From Neohoeflea coraliihabitans (GTDB lineage Bacteria; Pseudomonadota; Alphaproteobacteria; Rhizobiales; Rhizobiaceae), in NCBI RefSeq assembly GCF_019334345.1, contig NZ_JAHWQX010000004.1, positions 186,001 to 250,000 of the forward strand: DNA of 64,000 bases. The letters run 5' to 3'. Below the pieces are notes generated by a model. That model did no database searches. It was not told the origin of the DNA and worked only from the letters and a program-made list of their open reading frames with translations. The translations under genes were made by a program, and so were the position numbers. Below are positions 50,052-57,565 of the stretch, one piece after another; positions within the stretch are counted from its first letter, which is position 1; every line of letters begins with the position of its first letter.

Positions 50052-51314
50052 ATGCAAGCTGTTCAAGAAAATAGCCTATCACACTCAATTGCAAGTCGGC
50101 AAAGCGCAACCCGCGATCGCAATGAGACTTCTCCCCCGGTTCCTGCCGCTGCCGCACCCGGCGAGGAAACGGCCGGTTCGGAGCGCTCGCGGCTGCACCG
50201 CGCCGCCTCGATGGTCTCCGTCACCAACCGCGTGCGCGCCGAGGACATTCCGCGCCTGCTCGAGGCTGCCGGCAATGTCATCGGCCAGCTCGCCAGCACC
50301 GAAACCGTGCTGCGCATCGCCGACATCAATCCCGATTCGATCCATGTCTTCTCCCGCCGCGGTCGGGCCCGCGCCGAGGGCTTCGTCTCGACGCTGCTTT
50401 TGAACCGCAAGGGCCGCACGGCGCTGCTCGACGGCACGCTCAACCTGCTCGATCCGCAGAGCGAATATCTCGTCCGTCAGCATGAGAGCCCCGACGTCAT
50501 CTATGTCTGGGCCAGCTACACGCCGGGCCTGCTTGCCGCCGGCATTGAGCGGGTGTTTGACCGCTATGACAGCCCGCACTACGCCCGCGCCGACATCATT
50601 TCCACCTCATTCACCCTGCGCGGCCATCGCGCCATGGTCAATCGCGGCTTCGAGAAGGGCATCGAGCATGACGGCCGCATTCTCGATCAGTTCTACATTC
50701 TGCCGCGTTCGCCGCAGACCGTGAAGACGCGCAGCCCGCGCTATGCCACCTATCATCCTGAACTGCAGCCGACCGGTATCCGCGTCGTCAACGGCTTTGA
50801 TGACATGATGCGCATGGCGGCGGTGCGCTCGGCGGTGTTCATCGGCGAACAGGCCTGCCCCTATGATGAGGAGTTCGACGGCAACGATCTGGCCGCCACG
50901 CATCTGTTGGCATTTGTCGACAACGAGCCGGCAGGCTGCATGCGCATCCGTTTCTTCGGCGACTTCGCCAAGATGGAGCGCCTTGCGGTGCGCAAGCAGT
51001 TCCGCCACACCCGCACCGCCTTCGATCTGGTTCGTGCCAGCGTCGATATCTGCCGGGACAAGGGCTATCGCCGCCTTTATGGGCACGCCCGCGAGGACTA
51101 CCTGCATTTCTGGCAGCACTTCGGATTTCACGTCAAGGAGAACGGCGCGCCGTTCAGCTTCTCGGACCATGCCTTCGTCGAGATGCTCGAGGACATCGAG
51201 CCCTCCCGCAACGCCGTCAAGCTGGCCGATGGTCCCTACCGGATCATCCGCCCCGAGGGCGCCTGGCATGTGCCGGGACCATTGGAGCGCTCTGCCGAAC
51301 GTGGCGCGGCCTGA
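50052..51314 (+). CDS. Two-domain GNAT-like protein (unknown N-terminal domain plus acyltransferase)
   Basis: A 420-residue protein. Residues 1-50 look disordered. Residues 55-230 form a domain I do not recognise, with RADIISTSFTLRGHRAMVNR as its most distinctive stretch. The C-terminal part (about 240-385) is a GNAT fold: RSAVFIGEQACPYDEEFDGND, then GCMRIRFFGDFAKMERLAV, then GYRRLYGHA and FWQHFGFHVKENG. The R..VF..EQ, E.D..D and R patterns recall both YjcF-like GNATs and LuxI-type synthases. The acyl-CoA motif A is degenerate: FRHTRTA replaces R-x-x-G-x-G/A. ATG 50052 follows AGAGGTG. Next come small genes at 51342 and 52013. Function unknown. Confidence 0.82.
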   Translation: MQAVQENSLSHSIASRQSATRDRNETSPPVPAAAAPGEETAGSERSRLHRAASMVSVTNRVRAEDIPRLLEAAGNVIGQLASTETVLRIADINPDSIHVFSRRGRARAEGFVSTLLLNRKGRTALLDGTLNLLDPQSEYLVRQHESPDVIYVWASYTPGLLAAGIERVFDRYDSPHYARADIISTSFTLRGHRAMVNRGFEKGIEHDGRILDQFYILPRSPQTVKTRSPRYATYHPELQPTGIRVVNGFDDMMRMAAVRSAVFIGEQACPYDEEFDGNDLAATHLLAFVDNEPAGCMRIRFFGDFAKMERLAVRKQFRHTRTAFDLVRASVDICRDKGYRRLYGHAREDYLHFWQHFGFHVKENGAPFSFSDHAFVEMLEDIEPSRNAVKLADGPYRIIRPEGAWHVPGPLERSAERGAA

Positions 51315-51341
51315 GAGGGCGGACTGGGGGTAGGGATGAGA

Positions 51342-51611
51342 ATGGACGACACGGCCTGCGCCGATTCCTTTGCGTGGATGATCCGAACCTTGGCGACCTG
51401 CCGCAGCGAAGCGGACAAGTTGCATCTCGAGGATCTCAGCCGCCTGCTGAACATGGCGATCTACCAGACCGCCCTGGAGTGGGAGGACGCCGAACCCAAT
51501 GACCGCAATGACCATCTCGAACAGCTTTTGCGGTTGAAATTGAAACTCGCCTATTCGGAGCCCGACAGCAACGTCGTCGTTCTGAATTCGAAAACCGCTG
51601 GGGAAGTCTGA
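51342..51611 (+). CDS. Small hypothetical protein, paralogue of the gene at 52013
   Basis: An 89-residue protein starting 27 bases after the GNAT stop, so probably in the same transcript; an ATG six bases earlier (51336) is also possible but too close to the GGGGGTAGGG ribosome-binding site. Predicted mostly helical, acidic, cytosolic. The central stretch from LATCRSEADK to EWEDAEP is 23 of 36 residues identical to the corresponding stretch of the protein at 52013-52297. Both continue with LLRLKL and an AY...D.NV.V segment. No known domain was recognised. Confidence 0.78.
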   Translation: MDDTACADSFAWMIRTLATCRSEADKLHLEDLSRLLNMAIYQTALEWEDAEPNDRNDHLEQLLRLKLKLAYSEPDSNVVVLNSKTAGEV

Positions 51612-52012
51612 AAACCCGCGGTTCGCCGGGCGGGCGCATGGGTTGACGCCACCGTCCTGCGGCGCGCCCGTCCGGCACTCTTTTCCCGGCAGCATTCTCC
51701 CGGCGGCAGTTTTAGGTGGCACTCCTTCCGATGCCGCCGACCCGGCGGCCTGAGCGGGACGAGGGGCCCCGGACCACCAGATTGCCGGTGGCTGTCCCGC
51801 AAATCCTGCCCTGCATTCCACCTATTTTCAAGGCTCCGCCAAACCCAATAGAATGCCATAGTTATACATAAATACACATAGTAATTACTTCATGTGATTG
51901 TCGGTTTATACTTTATAGTTTGATTCTTGTCGTGAAATTCATATTATAGCCGCAAGAGGCGCGCGTGATTTCCTTGCGAGAAAAGCGACATAACTTTGAG
52001 AGGAACGACCCG
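51612..52012. other. Intergenic region with AT-rich promoter block
   Basis: About 400 bases between the two small paralogous genes. The left half is GC-rich with a short hairpin-like segment (CCACCAGATTGCCGGTGG). From about 51838 to 51960 it is markedly AT-rich against the GC-rich background. No gene was seen. The second paralogue therefore has its own promoter. Confidence 0.6.
51920..51947 (+). promoter_or_regulatory. Candidate promoter of the second small paralogue
   Basis: TTGATT at 51920-51925 and TATTAT at 51942-51947 with a 16-base spacer, in the AT-rich block about 65 bases before the start at 52013. Confidence 0.4.
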
Positions 52013-52297
52013 ATGGCTGCAGCTGCTGAAACAGAAGCCTATTCCGAGCTGATCAAGTCGCTGGCCAGTTGTCGCCATGCGGCCGACCGCATGAACCTGA
52101 CGGACCTCAGCCGCCTGATCGAGCTGGCGATCTACCAGACGGCGATGGACTGGGAGGGAGCAGAGCCCGGGCCGCAGGATATGGATTTTTCTGCTTTGCT
52201 GCGCCTCAAGCTGCGCTGTGCCTATGCCAATGTCGACGACAACGTGGCGGTCATGGCCGAGCGGTCACACCGCACTCCCAACAGCAAGGTGTCGTAG
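52013..52297 (+). CDS. Small hypothetical protein, paralogue of the gene at 51342
   Basis: A 94-residue, probably helical cytosolic protein. Its core LASCRHAADRMNLTDLSRLI continues into ELAIYQTAMDWEGAEP and closely matches the neighbouring small protein. An AGAGGA ribosome-binding site supports the ATG at 52013; an upstream in-frame start at 51965 would add residues with no counterpart in the paralogue. It sits between the AT-rich promoter block and tRNA-Pro. The pair looks like a local duplication of a small regulatory or adaptor protein; function unknown. Confidence 0.78.
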   Translation: MAAAAETEAYSELIKSLASCRHAADRMNLTDLSRLIELAIYQTAMDWEGAEPGPQDMDFSALLRLKLRCAYANVDDNVAVMAERSHRTPNSKVS

Positions 52298-52463
52298 AAG
52301 CGGGGAGGGAATGCTGGTTGCCCGCACGGATCCGCCCATGAACAACCGTGGGACTTTCCGTAGGACTTTTAGCCCCGGCGGCGGCCATTAGTCGTTTTGT
52401 CCGCTTGCGGTTCTCATTTGGATCAGGTAGGGAAACCGGCGAAATCGTTAGATTTCAAAGGGT

Positions 52464-52540
52464 CGGAGCGTAGCGCAGCCCGGTAGCGCACTTCACTGGG
52501 GGTGAAGGGGTCGTCGGTTCGAATCCGGCCGCTCCGACCA
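52464..52540 (+). tRNA. tRNA-Pro (anticodon GGG)
   Basis: A 77-base tRNA with encoded CCA. The acceptor stem is CGGAGCG (52464-52470) paired with CGCTCCG (52530-52536), followed by ACCA. The anticodon stem CTTCA/TGAAG encloses the loop CTGGGGG, giving anticodon GGG, which reads CCC proline codons. The T-arm GTCGG-TTCGAAT-CCGGC is canonical, and the D-arm is GCGC-AGCCCGGTA-GCGC. In related genomes it commonly follows the merR gene; here it also marks the left edge of the exopolysaccharide cluster. Confidence 0.93.
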
Positions 52541-52624
52541 AATTCCAGCCATCTGTCCGGGAGAGCAGCGCCGCACGGCGTTGAGCCGGCTTTTGTCCTC
52601 CCAGACCGGCCGTGTCATTGCCCC

Positions 52625-52701
52625 GGCCGCGTCACTGCGCGGGTCGAGTGTTTGCCCCGGCCGCGTCATTGCGCCGGCCGAGTGTTTGCCCCGGCCGAGC
52701 G
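52625..52701. repeat. Tandem 34-bp repeats at the 3' end of the polymerase gene
   Basis: Two units of 34 bp (52625-52658 and 52659-52692) start GGCCGCGTCA and both end GAGTGTTTGCCCC; they differ at only a few positions. A partial third copy (GGCCGAGCG) follows at 52693. Because 34 is not a multiple of three, the copies are read in different frames in the leftward gene, creating its low-complexity C-terminus. Confidence 0.85.
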
Positions 52702-53978
52702 TTTTCAATGAGAGCCGGCTGCTGCATGCGGCCCTTGCGCTGCCAGCGTTGTTCCAGCCCGATGCAGCCCCACACCACGCCCATCAGCAGATAGAAATGC
52801 CGCCAGTGATCCGTATCGATCACCGTGCCGACCAGTACATGCCCGACCAGGACGATCGTCGCGATCATCAGGAACGGCTGCCACGGACGATCACGCAACA
52901 GGTAGCGAAAGGCCAGCGCCAGCGTCCAGACCATCAGCGTCAGATAGCTGACAAAGCCGATCCAGCCATAGTCCATCAGCGCCTTCAGCCAGATATTGTG
53001 CGTGTCCTCGCCGAAGGTGAGGCCGAATTCGAGCGGCCCGATCCCCAGGGGATGATCGAGCGCCATCGAAAAGCCGATCAGATGCCGGGCAAAGCGGCCG
53101 AGCCTGGCCCCATCATAGGATTGCACCAGCTTGGCACGTTCGGAAAACAGGTTGGCGACCTGGTCGAATTGCAGGGCGATGGTGACCGCCGCGGCGAGGA
53201 CCGCAAGGCCGACCACCGCCATCACCAGCATTTTCAGACGGAAGGGACCGCTGCGCCGCTGCACCATCATCAGCAGCACCAGCGCCGGCATGGCGAACGC
53301 CCACAACCCCCAGGCGGCCCGGGAAAACGACAGGAACACGCCAAGCGTCAGGATCAGCAGGCCGAGAACGCGCCACGGCGCGGCGCGCAGCTGGCCGGCA
53401 AGCAAACCATGCAGAAGATACAGCGCCGGCAGCGTCAGGAACGGGCCGAAGACATTGGGGTCCTGGAAAGCGCCCATCGCCCGGTTGAACCGGGTGAAGG
53501 CCTCACCGCCGGGGATCACGCCGAAATAGCCGAAAATCCCGAGCAGGGCGGTGATCACCGCCGCCGCCACATAGGCGCGCAGGATCAGCCGCAACCGCCG
53601 CCAGTCCTCTTCGATGACCGCCGCGAAGAAAATCGCCGTCAGCGCCAGAAACAGGGAGACCGCGATGTACAGCGGCGTGTCCTTGACCTCGGCCATCGTC
53701 AGCATCGAGATCATGCCGCCGATATTGAACAGGATGAAAAGGACGATCAGCGGAGCGATATGCCGCGACAGCCGCAAGCCGAGCGTGCCCCACAGGCCGA
53801 TCAGGGCGACCATGTACAATTCGTAGGGCGCCGGTTCGCGCATCACGAAGCCGGACAGGAAAACGCCGAATGCGATCAGGAAGGATGCCAGAATGCCGAC
53901 CGCCGCCCGCTGCGGACAGGCAATGCCGCCGCCCGGGGGCGCGCTCGGCGCCAGAGTGGGGGAGGCCGCCGCGCTCAA
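52632..53978 (-). CDS. O-antigen ligase/Wzy-like polysaccharide polymerase
   Basis: A 448-residue polytopic membrane protein with about 11 hydrophobic segments and a periplasmic loop carrying RFNRAMGAFQDPNVFGPFL and, later, GPLEFGLTFGEDTHNIWL; both match the O-antigen ligase/ExoQ-like family that polymerises lipid-linked repeat units. The start is probably the TTG at 53978, which overlaps the stop of the preceding gene as TTGA. The last 20 or so residues are encoded by tandem repeat DNA and may vary. Last gene of a leftward exopolysaccharide operon. Confidence 0.87.
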   Translation of the reverse strand: MSAAASPTLAPSAPPGGGIACPQRAAVGILASFLIAFGVFLSGFVMREPAPYELYMVALIGLWGTLGLRLSRHIAPLIVLFILFNIGGMISMLTMAEVKDTPLYIAVSLFLALTAIFFAAVIEEDWRRLRLILRAYVAAAVITALLGIFGYFGVIPGGEAFTRFNRAMGAFQDPNVFGPFLTLPALYLLHGLLAGQLRAAPWRVLGLLILTLGVFLSFSRAAWGLWAFAMPALVLLMMVQRRSGPFRLKMLVMAVVGLAVLAAAVTIALQFDQVANLFSERAKLVQSYDGARLGRFARHLIGFSMALDHPLGIGPLEFGLTFGEDTHNIWLKALMDYGWIGFVSYLTLMVWTLALAFRYLLRDRPWQPFLMIATIVLVGHVLVGTVIDTDHWRHFYLLMGVVWGCIGLEQRWQRKGRMQQPALIENARPGQTLGRRNDAAGANTRPAQ

Positions 53979-55531
53979 TATGCGTTTTCCGTGTCAAACA
54001 GCCGGAACGGTGTCAGGAACAGAATGCGCAAATCGAACAGCAGGGACCAGTTCTCGATATAATAGAGATCATAGGCGGTGCGCTGGCGGATCTTGTCATC
54101 GCAATCGATCTCGCCGCGCCAGCCATTGATCTGCGCCCAGCCGGTGACGCCCGGCTTGACCCGGTGGCGCGCGAAATAGCCGTCGACGACCTCGGTGAAC
54201 TGCCGATCATGCGTGCCGGCTGCCACCGCATGCGGACGCGGTCCGACCAGCGAAAGGCTGCCGAGCAACACGTTGAAAAATTGCGGCAATTCATCAATCG
54301 ATGTCTTGCGGATAAAGCGTCCGACCGGTGTCACGCGCGGATCGTCCTTGGTCACCTGCTGCAGCGCCGTCGGATCGGACTGCTCGGTGTACATCGAGCG
54401 GAATTTGTAGACCTCGACTTCCTCATTGTTGAAGCCGTGCCGCTTCTGCTTGAACAGCACCGGTCCCTTCGAGGTGGCCTTGATGGCAATCGCCGTGGCC
54501 AGCATCACCGGCCACAACAGCGCGATGGCGAGCAGCGAGAAGAAAACATCGAAGATGCGCTTGGCCACCGAATCCCAGTCCGTGATCGGCCGGTCGAAAA
54601 TGTCCAGAAGCGGCGCCGCCCCGGCATAGGAATAAGAGCGCGGCCGGAAGCGCAGCTTGTCGGCGTGCGCCGCAAGGCGGATGTCGAGCGGCAGCACCCA
54701 TAGCGTTTTCAGCAGTTCAAGAACCCGCGCCTCGGCCTTCAGGGGCAATGCGATGATCAGCATGTCCATGCGCGCCAGCCGGGCAAAGGCCACCAGTTCG
54801 TCGACGGTTCCCAGTTTCGGATAGCCGGCCACCACCTCCGGCGATCGCCGCGAGCTGCGATCGTCGAAAATGCCGCAGATGCGGATGTCGTTCGACGGGT
54901 CATGTTCGATCGAGCGGATCAGCGATTCGGCAAGCGTGCCGCCGCCGACGATCACCGCGCGCCGTTCCATCACCCCGTTGCGCGCCCAGCGGCGAATGGC
55001 GAAGGCGACGAACAGCCGCCAGAAGAACAGCGCCGCGATGCCGCCAACGAGCCAGGAACCGGCCCAGAAGCGCGAGAAATAGACGCTGTATTGCAGGAAG
55101 AACCCCGACACCGTCAGCACGGCGAACGCCGCCGTGACCGCAACGATGACTCTGGGGAAGAATTTGATGCCGGCCCTGAGGGCGGGCACCTGGTATCCAT
55201 CGGCAATCTGCAGGCCGAGCACCGACAGCGCGGCGCCGAGAACGATGGCCGGCGCGTAATAGGCCGATGTCGGACCGGACAGGCCCACATAGAAAGCGTA
55301 GATGCCGGCCCCGACCAGCGCCATCAGCAGGAATTCGGCGAGCCGCAGCAGCCCCGTGATGATCGACGGCGAATAGCTTTCCTGCGCCAGTCGCCGGGCG
55401 GTCTGACGCGCCACGCGGTTCAGGCTCTCGGCGCCGGCAGGCTTGCCCGAGCCGCCGTCCGCCGAGGGCGTTCGCACGGCCTCGCGCAGTGTCGTCCTGT
55501 CAAATTCGGCGGGCGAGTTGATCTCGTTCAA
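53975..55531 (-). CDS. Undecaprenyl-phosphate sugar-1-phosphate transferase (exopolysaccharide initiation)
   Basis: A 518-residue polyprenyl glycosylphosphotransferase of the WcaJ/ExoY type that starts exopolysaccharide repeat units by loading a hexose-1-phosphate on undecaprenyl phosphate. Four N-terminal helices (about residues 55-155) lead to a CoA-binding-like domain (VIVGGGTLAESLI). The catalytic C-terminus has RIFDVFFSLLAIALLWP, then YKFRSMYTEQSD, LPQFFNVLLGSLSLVGPRPH and KPGVTGWAQINGWRGE. A TTG start at 55531 with GGGAG seven bases upstream gives a normal length; upstream sequence in frame overlaps the glycosyltransferase gene and is not family-like. Confidence 0.9.
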   Translation of the reverse strand: MNEINSPAEFDRTTLREAVRTPSADGGSGKPAGAESLNRVARQTARRLAQESYSPSIITGLLRLAEFLLMALVGAGIYAFYVGLSGPTSAYYAPAIVLGAALSVLGLQIADGYQVPALRAGIKFFPRVIVAVTAAFAVLTVSGFFLQYSVYFSRFWAGSWLVGGIAALFFWRLFVAFAIRRWARNGVMERRAVIVGGGTLAESLIRSIEHDPSNDIRICGIFDDRSSRRSPEVVAGYPKLGTVDELVAFARLARMDMLIIALPLKAEARVLELLKTLWVLPLDIRLAAHADKLRFRPRSYSYAGAAPLLDIFDRPITDWDSVAKRIFDVFFSLLAIALLWPVMLATAIAIKATSKGPVLFKQKRHGFNNEEVEVYKFRSMYTEQSDPTALQQVTKDDPRVTPVGRFIRKTSIDELPQFFNVLLGSLSLVGPRPHAVAAGTHDRQFTEVVDGYFARHRVKPGVTGWAQINGWRGEIDCDDKIRQRTAYDLYYIENWSLLFDLRILFLTPFRLFDTENAY

Positions 55532-55574
55532 GGGGCGGCTCCCGGAGTTTCCCTCCCGGAGTAGCAGATCGACC

Positions 55575-56756
55575 CTAAGAAAGACTTGACGCCAGCCCGA
55601 TCCCGTCCGGCGCCGGCTGGTCCTGCCGCCGCCGCCGGTAGAGCGCCAGCATGCGCGATGCCATCGTCTCCCTCGAGAACTGACAGCGGAAGTCATCGAG
55701 CTTTGGCAACGCGTCCTGCAACCAGTGCGGCTCTTCGGCGGCACGCGCCATGGCCTGCGCCAGGGCTTCGATGTCGCCAGGAGCGACCAGCGCGGCGCTG
55801 TCCTGTCCGAGGATTTCCGGAATGCCGCCCACCCGTGAGGCGAGGATCGTTTTGCCGGCGGCCACCGCCTCGAGCACGATATAGGGCATGGATTCGGCGC
55901 GTGAGGGAACCACCACATGCCGGGCCATCGCAAAAGCGGCGCGGGCCGGCATGGCGGCATGCATCTCGACACGTCCGCCCAGACCAAGCATCTCGATGCG
56001 TTTGCGATACCGCGGCTTGTCATCGCCATCGCCGACCATCACGGCCCGCAAGGGACGCCTGACGATCTGTTCGGCCCGGCGCAGCGCCGCGATGAAGATG
56101 TCCGGACCCTTCAGATCGCGCATCATGCCGATATACAGAAATTCCGGCGCATCATCGGCGGTCGTCACCGGTTCGAACTCGTCCGCGCGCAGTCCGTTAT
56201 AGATCAGCTCCGAGGGCACTTTCGGGGGGCCGACTTTCTCGCTGTAGACCTGCCGTTCATAATCGGAGACGAACAACAGCGTGTCCGTCCAGCGTTCGAA
56301 AAGGCGTTCGATGGCGAAGAAGGCTTGGCCGCGCAGGGTATGCGCGTCGTAGTGCAGGCTGCCGCCATGCGGCGAGTAGAAGCGCGTGGCGGCAGGTTGC
56401 CGGCCCGCCAGCCGCGCTCCGGCCAGCCGCACCAGCGCGCCGCCCTTGGCGCCATGCCCGTGCAGGATGTCCGGCTGGCAGGATTTCAGCAGCGACAGGG
56501 TCTGCGAGGTGGCGCGAAAATCGGCCGGGCCGATCGAGCGCTGGATGGGAATGCGCGTGATGCCAAGCGCCAGATGCGGCGCGATCTCGGCAAACAGCGC
56601 ATCCTCGTGCGGCCCGCCGGTGGTGCTGTCGCACAGGATGCCGACCGCATGTCCGGCCCGCGCATGGTGCCAGGCAAGATCGCGGACATGTCGGAAAATT
56701 CCACCCACCGGCGAGCGGAAGCAATGCAGGATACGCAACGGCGCGCCGGCAGTCAT
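55575..56756 (-). CDS. Glycosyltransferase, GT4-like (GT-B fold)
   Basis: A 393-residue GT-B glycosyltransferase of the family 1/4 type. The N-terminal domain has the donor-cleft motif FRSPVGGIFRHVRDLA, and the C-terminal domain has the segment VVVPSRAESMPYIVLEAVAAG (about residues 280-300), whose E-x7-E pattern marks GT4 enzymes. It probably adds a sugar to the lipid-linked repeat unit. It begins three bases after the export lipoprotein stop and is followed by the initiating transferase after 43 bases, so all are in one operon. Confidence 0.92.
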   Translation of the reverse strand: MTAGAPLRILHCFRSPVGGIFRHVRDLAWHHARAGHAVGILCDSTTGGPHEDALFAEIAPHLALGITRIPIQRSIGPADFRATSQTLSLLKSCQPDILHGHGAKGGALVRLAGARLAGRQPAATRFYSPHGGSLHYDAHTLRGQAFFAIERLFERWTDTLLFVSDYERQVYSEKVGPPKVPSELIYNGLRADEFEPVTTADDAPEFLYIGMMRDLKGPDIFIAALRRAEQIVRRPLRAVMVGDGDDKPRYRKRIEMLGLGGRVEMHAAMPARAAFAMARHVVVPSRAESMPYIVLEAVAAGKTILASRVGGIPEILGQDSAALVAPGDIEALAQAMARAAEEPHWLQDALPKLDDFRCQFSRETMASRMLALYRRRRQDQPAPDGIGLASSLS

Positions 56757-56759
56757 GGA

Positions 56760-57356
56760 TCAGAAGAACCGTTCGCGGACATAGATCGTGTCGCCGGCCA
56801 TGATCGGGTCGGAGATCAGCACGCGGCCGGTCATCACCTCGCCATTGATCTTGCGCGTGATGTCGGCATTGCGCTGATTGGCGCGGCTCGTGAAGCCGCC
56901 GGCGATGGCGATGGCGTTCTGCACGGTCATGCCGGCCACGTAATTGTACTGGCCGGCTTGTCCGACCTCGCCCATGATGAAGAACGAGCGATAGCGGTCA
57001 ACCTCGACCGACACGTCCGGATCGCGCAGAAAGCCCTTGCGCAGCTCGGCGGCGATCGTTGCTTCGAGCTGCTGCACGGTGCGCCCGCGCGCTGCGACAG
57101 CGCCCACCAGAGGGAAGGCGATGTAGCCGGCCTGATCCACCGAATAGATGCCGGTCAGCCCGTCCTGCTCGAATACCGTGATGCGCAGCCGATCACCCGC
57201 ATCAAGCTGGTAGGGCTGGATCACCGCTTCATGAAATGCTTTCGGGGCGGGGTGATAACCGGAGCAGCCGGTCAGCACCAGCGCCGTCATCGCTGCGGCC
57301 AGAAGTTTCGGAAATGTGTAGGAACCGGACACCGTTGTCGCCCCGCAAATTAGCAT
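56760..57356 (-). CDS. Polysaccharide export lipoprotein (Wza-like, short form)
   Basis: A 198-residue outer-membrane lipoprotein: signal with lipobox ALVLTGC, lipidated Cys31. A polysaccharide-export domain (about residues 48-130, YQLDAGDRLRITVFEQDGLT) is followed by one SLBB domain (FIMGEVGQAGQYNYVAGMT). It lacks the C-terminal helix that forms the outer-membrane pore in E. coli Wza. It starts the leftward operon. A GTG eight codons in could be the true start. It is divergent from the Wzc-like gene, with 209 bases shared as promoter region. Confidence 0.9.
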   Translation of the reverse strand: MLICGATTVSGSYTFPKLLAAAMTALVLTGCSGYHPAPKAFHEAVIQPYQLDAGDRLRITVFEQDGLTGIYSVDQAGYIAFPLVGAVAARGRTVQQLEATIAAELRKGFLRDPDVSVEVDRYRSFFIMGEVGQAGQYNYVAGMTVQNAIAIAGGFTSRANQRNADITRKINGEVMTGRVLISDPIMAGDTIYVRERFF

Positions 57357-57565
57357 TCAACCTGCGCCTGTTATCGGCGCGTTAGGGTTAACGGGCGGTA
57401 AAGCAAGCAATGTTTTCGCTCTTTGCAGTATCGCGTCCGGCTCCAATGCCGACGATCTGCCGCTCCCGCGAGGGCAAAGGTAAATCGAAGATGAACAGCC
57501 GCTTAACCCTTGAGTTACCATGTTCGTTTACCGTCGCCCTTCGTTGCGAACACGGAGAGCCACGC

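Noticed and set aside
50052-51314. Acyl-homoserine-lactone synthase (LuxI) call for the GNAT-like gene
   Set aside because: Some LuxI-like residues are present, but the same pattern occurs in YjcF-like GNATs, the protein is twice the LuxI length, and no LuxR gene is near.
52464-52540. Integrated genomic island at tRNA-Pro
   Set aside because: No integrase gene and no repeat of the tRNA 3' end were seen in the window, so integration at this site is not supported.
55917-57353. Plus-strand open frame opposite the glycosyltransferase and export lipoprotein genes
   Set aside because: It runs antisense to two well-supported genes and shows no motif.
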